64,000 nt of DNA from Gammaproteobacteria bacterium. GTDB taxonomy: Bacteria > Pseudomonadota > Gammaproteobacteria > Burkholderiales > Burkholderiaceae_B. The DNA is taken from assembly GCA_018815245.1 (NCBI GenBank), contig JAHIXK010000005.1, positions 62,001-126,000 of the forward strand. The letters are read 5' to 3'. The notes under the pieces are model-generated. The model did no database searches, was not told the DNA's origin, and saw only the letters and a list, made by a program, of their open reading frames with translations. The position numbers and the translations under genes were made by a program. Positions 53,883 to 63,756 of the stretch are shown here, piece by piece (position 1 is the first letter of the stretch; each line of letters starts with the position of its first letter).

Positions 53883-55085
53883 GTGAACAGCCGCACCAAC
53901 CCCGCCCAACTTGCCCGAACATCGAACGCCGCATTTCTGCGCGATGCATTGCTGCGCACGCGCGAACGTACCTTGGGTTTGCTGGCCGATTACGTGGCCG
54001 CACTCGGCGAAGAATGCAAGGTACCGCGCCGCCCTGAACTGAACCCACCGCTGTGGGAGTTGTGTCATGTGGCCTGGTTTCAGGACTGGTGGTTGGCTCG
54101 CAACCCGGATTGGGCCTTGGGTGTGCAGTGCAGCCACCATGCACCGAAACTGGAGTCCCGCCTGGCCAACGCCGATGCCCGCCTGAACTCAAGCACCATT
54201 GCACACGACACGCGCTGGGAAATTGGCCTGCCGAATTTACACGGCACACGCGAATACCTGGCGGCCACATTAAAAGACACACTGCAACTGCTTGAACAGG
54301 CAGATGCACTGTGTTGCCGGCAACCCGAAAAAGCGGACCAGTGTTTGTATTTTTTCCGGCTGTGTGTGTTGCACGAACAAATGCACAATGAGGCCGCCGT
54401 CTTCATGGCCAGGCTGTTGGATATTCCTCTAAGCCAACACCACGCACAGCGCCCTGGCGTGCAAGCTTGTGGCGAATTGCAGCCATTGAAACTGCCCGCC
54501 ACACAGTGGACCCTTGGCTGGCAGGGCGATGGTTTTGCCTTCGACAACGAGGTGCCAGCATTCGCCGTGCAGATCGATGCTTTTGAAATGGACTCCCGCC
54601 CGGTGTCCTGGGCGCAGTTTCTGCAGTTTGCCCAGAAAACCCAACATGCCACACCGCCTTTTCTTGCGTTCAATAACGGCGATTGGATTGATCAAAGTTA
54701 TGGCCAGCAACGGCCCTTGAACCTGAATGCACCTGCAGAAAACATCAGTTGGCTGGATGCACAGGCTTACTGTGAATGGGCGCAACGCAGGCTGCCCACG
54801 GAAGCGGAATGGGAATACGCCGCACACACACAGGCCGCCATGCAATGGGGGCAGGTGTGGGAATGGACGGCCAACACTTTCCTGCCCTTTGACGGGTTTG
54901 AAATGCACCCTTATGTGGATTATTCCAAGCCCTGGTTTCACGACCGAAAAGTGTTAAAAGGCGCAAGCTGGGCAACATCCGCAGAAATGGTACATCCCAA
55001 ATACCGCAACTACTTCCAGCCAGACCGGCAAGACGTGTTGTCCGGTTTTCGTACCTGCGCGGTTCATTTGGTTTCTGAGGCATGA
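53883..55085 (+). CDS. EgtB/SenA-like DinB_2 + FGE-sulfatase enzyme (selenoneine/ergothioneine synthase-like)
   Basis: ELNPPLWELCHVAWFQDWWLARNP; HEQMHNE; PVSWAQFLQF; LPTEAEWEYAA; GFRTCAV. Confidence 0.82.
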   Translation: MNSRTNPAQLARTSNAAFLRDALLRTRERTLGLLADYVAALGEECKVPRRPELNPPLWELCHVAWFQDWWLARNPDWALGVQCSHHAPKLESRLANADARLNSSTIAHDTRWEIGLPNLHGTREYLAATLKDTLQLLEQADALCCRQPEKADQCLYFFRLCVLHEQMHNEAAVFMARLLDIPLSQHHAQRPGVQACGELQPLKLPATQWTLGWQGDGFAFDNEVPAFAVQIDAFEMDSRPVSWAQFLQFAQKTQHATPPFLAFNNGDWIDQSYGQQRPLNLNAPAENISWLDAQAYCEWAQRRLPTEAEWEYAAHTQAAMQWGQVWEWTANTFLPFDGFEMHPYVDYSKPWFHDRKVLKGASWATSAEMVHPKYRNYFQPDRQDVLSGFRTCAVHLVSEA

Positions 55086-55678
55086 ACATGCGTTTGTCTT
55101 ACATCGGGTTTCTTGTGTTTGCGCTTGCTGCCTGCTCCTCGCCTGGCGCGCCCCCGGCGGGTTTAATTGCCTACAGTTGCGTGGCCGGTGAAGCCTTGCA
55201 TTTGATGGCATTTGACCCGCATCCCTCCCGGCGTGCGTGGGCCACGCTGGGCGGAGGTGCTAAGCAAGGGGAAACCCCCGAGCAAACCGCCATTCGGGAA
55301 TTTACCGAAGAATCAAACTGCGCTTACACCGCTGAAGAACTGCAGGCTGGCGAATTGAAAGGCCCATCCATTTCCCCCGGCGTACCGTTTCACCTGTACA
55401 CCACCGAAGTGTCATTCAAACCGGTGGATGTCATTGCCCAAACACGCCAATGCGTCGACATTGAGCGCAGCCAATGGGTGTGGGTTCGCCACCTTGATCT
55501 GGTGCGTGCCTTGAATCAGTTTGACGGATCTGCAGATGCAGCGGTTACTGTGCCGACGGTGCAGGGTCAACCATTGCAAGTACCGTTGTGGAATCGCGGT
55601 GTGGAGTCGCTTAAAAAAGCCCTGCAAGATGGCGTACTGCCCGAAACCATCAACTGCGACCTCACCCGGCTGTCGTGA
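55082..55678 (+). CDS. Nudix hydrolase with predicted lipoprotein signal
   Basis: GGAKQGETPEQTAIREFTEES Nudix box (final G replaced by N); N-terminal LVFALAACSS lipobox. Confidence 0.8.
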   Translation: MNMRLSYIGFLVFALAACSSPGAPPAGLIAYSCVAGEALHLMAFDPHPSRRAWATLGGGAKQGETPEQTAIREFTEESNCAYTAEELQAGELKGPSISPGVPFHLYTTEVSFKPVDVIAQTRQCVDIERSQWVWVRHLDLVRALNQFDGSADAAVTVPTVQGQPLQVPLWNRGVESLKKALQDGVLPETINCDLTRLS

Positions 55679-56482
55679 TCAACCGCTGATGAATGCAAAA
55701 CTTTGCATCGACAATGCGTTGTAGCGCACATCTTCAGGCAAAGCCTGCACCTGTGAGCCAGCCCATGCTGCGCCCATTGCAAACGGCAATGGCAGGTAGT
55801 GGTCATCGTCCGGGTGGGCGCGTGCAAAGTGTGGTGCATTGAACTCGGCTTGGGCAATCGCATTGCGGTCATCCGCCTGCAAGCGGTTTTGAATCCAGCC
55901 GGTGAATTCACTGACATAGGCGGGTGCAGGTTCGCCCCGTTGGTCACCCCGCAAATCCATGTCATCAAAGTTGTGCGTCAGGCTGCCACTGCCAATAACC
56001 ACAGCGCCATGCTTGCGCGCAAACCGGCCCACAGCGGCGCCAACGTCCATGGCGTTTTGCCCGCTCCAGTCCACTGGCATGCTCAGTTGCAACATGGGTG
56101 GACCCCCGTTCGGAAACAGATGAACGTAAGGCACCCACGCACCGTGGTCAAAACCTTGCTGGGGGTGAAGCTCAATGGTCAAATGTTCTGCCAGGCTTGT
56201 CGTCAACTCTGCCGCCAAGGCAGGTGCACCGCAAATCTCGGGTTTCAGCTCATACAGTTCTTTTGGGAAACCGTAAAAGTCGTGCACAATCACCGGCGCT
56301 TCATGGCTGGTCACCGCCAGTTTTGCGCTTCGCCAATGGGGGCTTAGCACCATCAATGCCTTTGTGTTTTGCGCAAGCAACTGTTGCCCCAGTTGCTCAA
56401 GCGCCTGGCCAGGTAATCCGGGTTCCAGCGCGTAGGTGGGTGCCCCGTGGCTGATGAATATGGAGTCAATGCGATGGCTCAT
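55679..56482 (-). CDS. class III extradiol dioxygenase (4,5-DOPA dioxygenase, YgiD-like)
   Basis: IDSIFISHGAPTYALEP; PHWRSAKLAVTSHEAPVIVHDFYGFPKELYEL; GFDHGAWVPY. Confidence 0.92.
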   Translation of the reverse strand: MSHRIDSIFISHGAPTYALEPGLPGQALEQLGQQLLAQNTKALMVLSPHWRSAKLAVTSHEAPVIVHDFYGFPKELYELKPEICGAPALAAELTTSLAEHLTIELHPQQGFDHGAWVPYVHLFPNGGPPMLQLSMPVDWSGQNAMDVGAAVGRFARKHGAVVIGSGSLTHNFDDMDLRGDQRGEPAPAYVSEFTGWIQNRLQADDRNAIAQAEFNAPHFARAHPDDDHYLPLPFAMGAAWAGSQVQALPEDVRYNALSMQSFAFISG

Positions 56483-56639
56483 CGTGAACGAAGTCTTGAA
56501 ACATGATTGCTTTAGCTTAACCCGACTATCTTTCCAGATCGAGGTAACTTTTTTGTACAACTCGCCGAAACCATCTGTACAAGTTGCCAAGACCATGCAT
56601 TATTGGCAACACACTGCGTAGAAAAACCAAGGAATTGAC

Positions 56640-58787
56640 ATGAAAAAAATAATACTGCTGCTCATCGTGGCGGCCGTTGTAGCGGTGTTTGCCTTTGACC
56701 TGCACAGTTTGCTTACCCTCGACAGCCTCAAAAGCAGTCTGGGGAAGTTTCGCGAATTTCAAGCCGAATCGCCATTCATGGTTGCAGGTGTTTTCTTCGC
56801 CGCCTACGTGCTGGTTACTGCATTTTCAATTCCGGGGGCTGCTGTCATGACCCTGGCTGCAGGCGCCCTGTTCGGGCTGCTGCAGGGTTTGATTCTAGTC
56901 TCGTTTGCATCCACCATTGGTGCCACGCTGGCCTTTGTCGGTGCGCGTTACCTGCTGCGTGATTCCGTACAAGCCAAATTCGGCAATCGGCTGAAAGCAA
57001 TCAACGAGGGTGTTGAAAAAGAGGGTGCGTTTTACCTGTTCACCTTGCGCCTGGTGCCGGTATTTCCGTTTTTCCTGATCAACCTGCTGATGGGGTTGAC
57101 CAGCATGAAAGCCTTCACATTCTTCTGGGTTAGCCAGCTCGGCATGTTTGCAGGCACCGTGGTGTACGTGAATGCGGGTACTGAACTGGCCAAGATCGAC
57201 AGCTTGAGCGGTATTCTTTCTCCCGGTTTGATTCTTTCTTTTGTCCTGCTGGGCATTTTTCCGTTGATCGCCAAAAAAGTGACTGACAAAATCAAGGCGC
57301 GCAAGGTGTATGCGCAATGGAACAAACCTGCGAAATTTGACCGCAACATGGTTGTGATTGGAGCAGGTGCAGCCGGGTTGGTCAGTTCGTACATTGCTTC
57401 TGCCGTGAAAGCAAAAGTAACCTTGATTGAAGCCCACAAAATGGGCGGTGATTGCCTGAACTTCGGTTGCGTGCCTTCCAAAGCCCTGATCAAAAGCGCC
57501 AAGTTGGCCCACCAAATGCGCCACGCCGCAAAGTACGGCTTGCATGCCACCACACCCGGTTTCAGTTTCAAAGTGGTCATGGCCCGTGTGCACAGCATCA
57601 TCAAAGCCATCGAACCGCACGACAGTGTCGAGCGTTACACAGGCTTGGGTGTTGATGTCATTCAAGGCTATGCAAAAATTATCGACCCGTGGACCGTGGA
57701 AGTGAAACACAACAGCGGCGAAACCAGCCGCCTGACCACCCGAAGCATTGTGATTGCAGCAGGTGCCGAACCCGTGGTGCCGCCTTTGCCCGGAATTGAA
57801 ACCAGTGGCTACCTGACCAGCGACACCTTGTGGGATGAATTTGCCAAACGCGAAGAACTGCCCAAGCGCCTCGTAGTGCTGGGTGGTGGCCCCATAGGCT
57901 GTGAACTGTCGCAGGCCTTCGCGCGATTGGGTTCGCGGGTCACGCAGGTTGAACTGGCAGATCGAATCATGGTTCGCGAAGACCCTGAAATTTCAGCCAT
58001 GGCCATGGAATCGATGCGCGCCGATGGTGTGAATATTTTGACCGGGCACAAAGCAGTTCGGTTCGAGCGCCGGGGCGAGCAAAAAATTCTGGTCACCGAA
58101 CACCAGGGCAGCAACGTTGAAATAGAGTTCGATGACATCATTTGTGCCGTGGGCCGCAAAGCCCGTCTGAAAGGCTATGGTCTGGAAGACATTGGTGTGG
58201 AAACCAACCGCACGGTGGTCACCAACGAATATCTGGAAACCCTGTACCCGAATATCTTCGCCGCTGGCGACGTGGCCGGGCCCTACCAGTTCACGCACGT
58301 GGCGGCACACCAAGCCTGGTATGCCTCGGTGAATGCCTTGTTCGGGCACCTGAAAAAATTCAAGGTCGATTACTCGGTCATTCCCTGGGCCACATTCACC
58401 GACCCCGAGGTGGCACGCGTTGGCTTGAACGAGCAAGACGCCAAAGAACAAGGCATAGCGTATGAAGTCACCCGCTACGGTATTGACGACCTGGACCGCG
58501 CGATCGCCGACAGCGACGCACACGGTGTGGTCAAAGTGCTCACCGTACCGGGCAAAGACAAAATTCTGGGTGTAACCATTGCCGGTGTGCACGCAGGTGA
58601 CTTGCTTGCAGAATTTGTGCTGGCCATGAAACATGGTTTGGGTTTGAACAAAATTCTGGGCACCATCCACACCTACCCCACCTTGGCAGAAGCGAACAAA
58701 TATGCAGCCGGTGAATGGAAGCGCGCGCATGCGCCACAGAAATTGCTGGTGTGGCTCGGCAAGTACCATGCGTGGCGGTTGGGGTGA
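56640..58787 (+). CDS. VTT (TVP38/TMEM64, DedA-like) domain fused to pyridine nucleotide-disulfide oxidoreductase
   Basis: N-terminal membrane domain (IPGAAVMTLAAGALFG, LLMGLTSMKAFTFFWVSQLGMFAGTVVYVNAGT) then VIGAGAAGLVSSYI...GGDCLNFGCVPSKALI. Confidence 0.92.
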   Translation: MKKIILLLIVAAVVAVFAFDLHSLLTLDSLKSSLGKFREFQAESPFMVAGVFFAAYVLVTAFSIPGAAVMTLAAGALFGLLQGLILVSFASTIGATLAFVGARYLLRDSVQAKFGNRLKAINEGVEKEGAFYLFTLRLVPVFPFFLINLLMGLTSMKAFTFFWVSQLGMFAGTVVYVNAGTELAKIDSLSGILSPGLILSFVLLGIFPLIAKKVTDKIKARKVYAQWNKPAKFDRNMVVIGAGAAGLVSSYIASAVKAKVTLIEAHKMGGDCLNFGCVPSKALIKSAKLAHQMRHAAKYGLHATTPGFSFKVVMARVHSIIKAIEPHDSVERYTGLGVDVIQGYAKIIDPWTVEVKHNSGETSRLTTRSIVIAAGAEPVVPPLPGIETSGYLTSDTLWDEFAKREELPKRLVVLGGGPIGCELSQAFARLGSRVTQVELADRIMVREDPEISAMAMESMRADGVNILTGHKAVRFERRGEQKILVTEHQGSNVEIEFDDIICAVGRKARLKGYGLEDIGVETNRTVVTNEYLETLYPNIFAAGDVAGPYQFTHVAAHQAWYASVNALFGHLKKFKVDYSVIPWATFTDPEVARVGLNEQDAKEQGIAYEVTRYGIDDLDRAIADSDAHGVVKVLTVPGKDKILGVTIAGVHAGDLLAEFVLAMKHGLGLNKILGTIHTYPTLAEANKYAAGEWKRAHAPQKLLVWLGKYHAWRLG

Positions 58788-58869
58788 ACCGGTGTTGCTG
58801 CCAACTCGACGGGGTTGCCCGATTCCGCACTGAAAACCGCTGCTTCCTTTTTGATGTTCATTCTTGCTC

Positions 58870-58903
58870 AACGAATTCGGCAAAACAGATGGCCGAATTC
58901 GTT
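58870..58903. terminator. hairpin, perfect 12-bp inverted repeat (possible terminator)
   Basis: AACGAATTCGGC-N10-GCCGAATTCGTT downstream of 56640-58787; no U tract. Confidence 0.45.
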
Positions 58904-59116
58904 GTCGGCCGTTGGCCGATCGCTGCAATTGAAAATCAAACGGGGCGGTTTTCTTGAAGTGCGGAACAGTCAAACCCACTGCCAAGTTGGCTGAACGGGA
59001 TTCATCAACGGCCTGGTTCAAGCCCAATCGGCAGCGTTGTTCCACTTGCTTTGCCTTCAAGAAAACCTGCGCGTTACAATAAGACCTACCCAAGCAGCAT
59101 TCACGAGGAGTAACAC

Positions 59117-60478
59117 ATGACCACATCCAGCACACCTTACGATCTCGTCGTCATCGGCGGTGGATCCGGCGGAGTAGCCAGTGCACGCCGTGCGGCCAGC
59201 TATGGCGCCAAAGTGGCACTGATCGAGTCCAGCCGCCTGGGTGGTACCTGTGTAATCCGTGGCTGCGTGCCCAAAAAACTCATGATGTATGCCGCGCAAT
59301 TCGGGCAAACCTTGCGCGAAGGGTTGCAGCCCGGCTGGCAAGTAGCACAGGCTGATTTTTCCATGGCCCAATGGCAGGAAGCCAAAGGCAAGGAAATCGA
59401 CCGCCTCGAGGGCATTTACGCCCGCATGCTCGAGAGCAGCGGCGTAGAGACCATTCGTGGTCATGGGTTCATCAAGTCGGCCACCGAAGTGCAAGTGGGC
59501 GATCGAATTGTTTCTACCCAGCGCATCCTGATTGCCAGTGGTGCAGCACCCAACCGCAGCGCGTTTGAAGGGCTGGAACAGGCCGCCACATCGAATGAAT
59601 TACTCGATCTTTCGGTTCTGCCAAAAAAAGTCGGCGTCATTGGTGCGGGCTACATCGCATTGGAATTCGCCTGCATTTTGCGTGGCCTTGGTTCTGAAGT
59701 TTCTGTGTTTTATCGTGGTGATTTGCCCTTGCGCGGTTTCGATGAAGGCATTCGAAGCCGCTTGGTCACAGCCATGGCCTTGCAGGGAATCAAGTTGTTT
59801 CCCAACACCGATTTCAAATCACTCAGGCAACAGGGCAGTGGGTTTGAACTGGAAACAAATGCTGGCACCCACGCCTTCGATTTCGTGTTGAATGCCACGG
59901 GCCGCAGCCCGAATACACAAGGCCTGGGCCTTGAAAATATCGGCTTGCGCACTGGACCAAGTGGTGAAATTGAAGTCAACAAGTACAGCCACACCGGCAT
60001 CAAAGGCGTTTACGCCGTGGGCGATGTTACCAACCGCATGAACCTGACACCAGTTGCAATCGCGGAAGGCCGTGCATTGGCCGAAAATGAATTCAATGGT
60101 AAAAACATGACGGTGGACCACACCAGCGTGCCCACAGCCACCTTCACCTCGCCGCCCATCGGCAGTGTTGGTTTGACCGAGGAGCAAGCGGCCAAACAGA
60201 TGCCAATACGTGTTTACGAAACAGAATTCACGCCCATGAAAACCAAGTTTTCTGGTGGTGAACAAAAAACCTACATGAAGCTGCTGGTGGATGACGCCTC
60301 CGACCGTGTTGTGGGCATTCACATGTTGGGTGACGACTCGCCCGAGATGATTCAGCTACTTGGTGTGCTTTACACCATGGGTGCCACCAAAGCCGACTTC
60401 GATAAAACAATTGCAGTGCACCCCAGTTCTGCCGAAGAATGGGTGTTGTTGCGAGAGGTGACACGCAAGGCCGGATAG
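59117..60478 (+). CDS. gor: glutathione-disulfide reductase
   Basis: GGGSGGVASARRAASYGAKVALIESSRLGGTCVIRGCVPKKLMMYAAQF. Confidence 0.93.
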   Translation: MTTSSTPYDLVVIGGGSGGVASARRAASYGAKVALIESSRLGGTCVIRGCVPKKLMMYAAQFGQTLREGLQPGWQVAQADFSMAQWQEAKGKEIDRLEGIYARMLESSGVETIRGHGFIKSATEVQVGDRIVSTQRILIASGAAPNRSAFEGLEQAATSNELLDLSVLPKKVGVIGAGYIALEFACILRGLGSEVSVFYRGDLPLRGFDEGIRSRLVTAMALQGIKLFPNTDFKSLRQQGSGFELETNAGTHAFDFVLNATGRSPNTQGLGLENIGLRTGPSGEIEVNKYSHTGIKGVYAVGDVTNRMNLTPVAIAEGRALAENEFNGKNMTVDHTSVPTATFTSPPIGSVGLTEEQAAKQMPIRVYETEFTPMKTKFSGGEQKTYMKLLVDDASDRVVGIHMLGDDSPEMIQLLGVLYTMGATKADFDKTIAVHPSSAEEWVLLREVTRKAG

Positions 60479-60562
60479 TTGCCATCCCTCTCTCACTCTA
60501 TGTGGTGATGGCACTCAGGTTAGACCCATCGCCAACTTCAAATTCCGTTGTTAGAGTCCCGC

Positions 60563-61669
60563 ATGGTTTTACCATTCAGGGCTTCACACAACGTGTCTTT
60601 TTCATTTCTTCCTCCGCCACCTGCAGGGCAGCCCGAACCGGGAAACATTGAATGTCCTGTATGGGCATTGCCTTTCGACACTGGTGATTGCGGCCCCGAT
60701 CTGGAATACGACAACGCGTTTCTGGAATTGCAGCAGGCCGCGCGTGGCAAGCCGGAAACGCAATTCGAGCCCGCCACTCCCCCAGACTGGAACGCGGTTG
60801 AAACCGGTTCATTGGTCCTGCTTCAGAAAAGCCGCGACCTGCGGCTGGTGGTGTTGTGGGCCGAGTCCCAGCTCAACCTGAAAGGGCTTTCCCGTTTGCC
60901 GGAAGGTTTGAATGCATTCGCAGCGTTGTTGGAAGCTGCATGGCCTTCTGTGAACCCGCAGCTCGATGATGGCGATCCCTATGCCCGCTTGAATGTGGTT
61001 GAAAGCCTTGGTTTTGGCGGTTCTTTCTTTCAGTCCTTGCGCAATTGCGTTGTGGTGCGTAACCCGCGCATTGGCGAGATCCGATTGAAAGACTTTGAAG
61101 CGCTCACCGGCAATTCACCTGGTACGGAATTGCCGGTGGTGCGTGAACAAGTCGAGCAGTTTTTCCGGTCTCCCGAGGGCATGGCAGTCGAACTGCGCAG
61201 CGTAGTGCAGGCAAGTCTTGGTGGCATGAAGCGCATTCTCGCGGCACTGACCCCCCATGTTGACATGGACCGTTTGCCGCAACTGCCTGAACTGAAAGCA
61301 CTGCTTGGTTATCTGCAATCCTGCCTGCCACTTCCCAAAATGGAACAAACCACCGATGCAATGCCACCAAGTCATTTGGCTGATTCAGTTGTGGTTGGCG
61401 ATCAAGTGGCAAGTGCGCGGCAGGTGGGGTTTAACGGCGCACACGGAATTCAGTCGCGTGCGCAGGCATTGGCTGCCATCGATCAGGTGTGCAGCTATCT
61501 GGAACACGCCGAACCCACAAACCCCGCGCAGCTTTTGTTAAAGCGCGCACGCCGTTTGATCGATAAAAACTTCATGCAGTTGATGAAAGACCTCGCGCCG
61601 GAAGCATTGGCCGAGGTGGCAAAAATCATGGGGGTCAATCCCGATTCTCTCGAGCAGGAAGATGCATAA
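60563..61669 (+). CDS. tssA: type VI secretion system protein TssA (ImpA family)
   Basis: GPDLEYDNAFLELQQAARGKPETQF; PDWNAVETGSLVLLQKSRDLRLVVLWAESQLNLKG; adjacent tssBC. Confidence 0.92.
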   Translation: MVLPFRASHNVSFSFLPPPPAGQPEPGNIECPVWALPFDTGDCGPDLEYDNAFLELQQAARGKPETQFEPATPPDWNAVETGSLVLLQKSRDLRLVVLWAESQLNLKGLSRLPEGLNAFAALLEAAWPSVNPQLDDGDPYARLNVVESLGFGGSFFQSLRNCVVVRNPRIGEIRLKDFEALTGNSPGTELPVVREQVEQFFRSPEGMAVELRSVVQASLGGMKRILAALTPHVDMDRLPQLPELKALLGYLQSCLPLPKMEQTTDAMPPSHLADSVVVGDQVASARQVGFNGAHGIQSRAQALAAIDQVCSYLEHAEPTNPAQLLLKRARRLIDKNFMQLMKDLAPEALAEVAKIMGVNPDSLEQEDA

Positions 61670-61711
61670 AGTCGCCCTGCGTTCAACCACTCTTACTTGC
61701 GAGATTTTTCA

Positions 61712-62224
61712 ATGAGCGGACAAAAATTTGTAGGGCGCAACCGTGCACCACGCGTGCAGATCGAATACGACGTCGAGGTGTATGGCTCCCAGAAAAAAGT
61801 ACAACTGCCTTTTGTCATGGGCGTCATGTCTGATTTGTCTGGCAAATCGGAAGTGCAGCTGGCCCCTGTTGCCGAACGCGACTTCCTGGAAGTCGATGTC
61901 GACAATTTCGATGCCCGCATGAAAAGTATCAAGCCACGCGTGGCCTTTCACGCACCCAACCACCTGACCGGTGAAGGCAATGTGGCAGTCGATATCACCT
62001 TTGAATCCATGGACGACTTCAGCCCCGCAGCCATTGCCCGCAAGGTTGAGCCGCTGCGTAAGCTGCTGGAAGCCCGCCAGCAACTGGGCAACCTGCTGAC
62101 CTACATGGACGGCAAAAACGGTGCAGAAGCCCTGTTGGCGAAACTGCTGGCTGACCCGGCTTTGTTGAAAAGCCTGTCGGCCACACAAAAGCCAGCCGAA
62201 TCAACTTCTTCTCAAGGTGAGTAA
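61712..62224 (+). CDS. tssB: type VI secretion sheath small subunit TssB (VipA)
   Basis: GRNRAPRVQIEYDVEVYGSQKKVQLPFVMGVMSDLSGKSE. Confidence 0.97.
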   Translation: MSGQKFVGRNRAPRVQIEYDVEVYGSQKKVQLPFVMGVMSDLSGKSEVQLAPVAERDFLEVDVDNFDARMKSIKPRVAFHAPNHLTGEGNVAVDITFESMDDFSPAAIARKVEPLRKLLEARQQLGNLLTYMDGKNGAEALLAKLLADPALLKSLSATQKPAESTSSQGE

Positions 62225-62226
62225 TC

Positions 62227-63717
62227 ATGTCTGAAAAACTGCAAAATCGCGCACTGGATGTGATCGAACTGGAAGGCAGCGAACTGTCTTCCCTACTGCA
62301 AAAAGAATTCAAACCGAAAACCGACGAAGCCAAATCGGAAGTGGAGTCAGCAGTATTGACCCTGGCCCAGCAGGCATTGGAAGGCGTTGAATTGATTGGC
62401 GACGATGTGGTTGACTCCATCGAACGAATGATCGCGGCCATTGATCAAAAACTGTCCGTGCAAATCAATGAAATCATTCACCACGACGACTTCCAGCAAA
62501 TGGAAAGCGCCTGGCGTGGCCTGAATTACCTGGTCAACAACACGGAAACCGATGAATTTCTGAAAATCCGTTTCATGAATGTGTCCAAAACCGAGTTGGC
62601 CAAAACCCTCAAGCGTTACAAAGGCGTGGCCTGGGATCAAAGCCCTGTGTTCAAGAAGATTTATGAACACGAATACGGCCAGTTTGGCGGCGAGCCCTAC
62701 GGCTGCCTGATCGGCGATTACTACTTCGACCACTCCCCGCCCGATGTTGAAATGCTGGGCGAACTTGCGAAGATCAGCGCATCTGCACATGCACCTTTCC
62801 TGTCGGCGGCATCACCAGCCACCTTGCAAATGGATTCCTGGCAAGAACTGGCCAACCCGCGCGACCTCACCAAGATTTTCTCCACGCCCGATTACGCCGC
62901 GTGGCGCAGCCTGCGGGATGCCGACGATTCCAAATATTTGGGTTTGAGCATGCCGCGCTTTTTGGCGCGTCAACCCTATGGTGCAAAAACCAACCCTGTT
63001 GAGGAATTCGCCTTCGAAGAAGACACAGGTCTGGCCGATCACAGCCGTTACACCTGGGCGAACTCTGCCTACGCCATGGCAGTGAACATCAACCGCTCAT
63101 TCAAGGAATACGGCTGGTGTTCGCGAATTCGCGGAATCGAATCGGGTGGCGCTGTGCCCAATCTGCCCACGCACACCTTCCCGACCGATGATGGTGGCGT
63201 GGACATGAAATGCCCCACTGAAATTGCCATCTCGGATCGCCGTGAAGCTGAACTCAGCAAAAGTGGTTTCCTGCCCCTGATTCACAAAAAGAACAGCGAC
63301 CTTGCTGCCTTCATCGGTGCACAGTCCCTTCACAAACCTGCTGAATACGAAGACCCCGATGCAACAGCCAACGCCAAGTTGGCGGCACGCCTGCCTTACC
63401 TGTTTGCAACCTGTCGTTTTGCGCATTACCTGAAATGTATCGTGCGCGACAAAGTGGGTTCATTCAAAGAACGTGCCGACATGCAGCGCTGGTTGCAAGA
63501 CTGGATCATGCAGTACGTCGATGGCGATCCCGCCAACTCCTCCGAAGCCGTGAAAGCGTCACGCCCATTGGCTGCTGCCGAGGTGGTGGTCGAGGAAATT
63601 GAAGGCAACCCCGGCATGTATGCATCCCGCTTTTATTTGCGCCCGCACTACCAGCTAGAAGGGCTAACCGTGTCTTTGCGTTTGGTCAGCAAGTTGCCAT
63701 CCGCCAAAGCGTCTTAA
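62227..63717 (+). CDS. tssC: type VI secretion sheath large subunit TssC (VipB)
   Basis: FQQMESAWRGLNYLVNNTETDEFLKIRFMNVSKTEL; GEPYGCLIGDYYFDH. Confidence 0.97.
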   Translation: MSEKLQNRALDVIELEGSELSSLLQKEFKPKTDEAKSEVESAVLTLAQQALEGVELIGDDVVDSIERMIAAIDQKLSVQINEIIHHDDFQQMESAWRGLNYLVNNTETDEFLKIRFMNVSKTELAKTLKRYKGVAWDQSPVFKKIYEHEYGQFGGEPYGCLIGDYYFDHSPPDVEMLGELAKISASAHAPFLSAASPATLQMDSWQELANPRDLTKIFSTPDYAAWRSLRDADDSKYLGLSMPRFLARQPYGAKTNPVEEFAFEEDTGLADHSRYTWANSAYAMAVNINRSFKEYGWCSRIRGIESGGAVPNLPTHTFPTDDGGVDMKCPTEIAISDRREAELSKSGFLPLIHKKNSDLAAFIGAQSLHKPAEYEDPDATANAKLAARLPYLFATCRFAHYLKCIVRDKVGSFKERADMQRWLQDWIMQYVDGDPANSSEAVKASRPLAAAEVVVEEIEGNPGMYASRFYLRPHYQLEGLTVSLRLVSKLPSAKAS

Positions 63718-63756
63718 AACTTGAACTATTAACCAATCAATTACAGAGGGAATAAA

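Noticed and set aside
57993-59135. 380-aa minus-strand ORF
   Set aside because: Antisense shadow of the flavoprotein domain of 56640-58787
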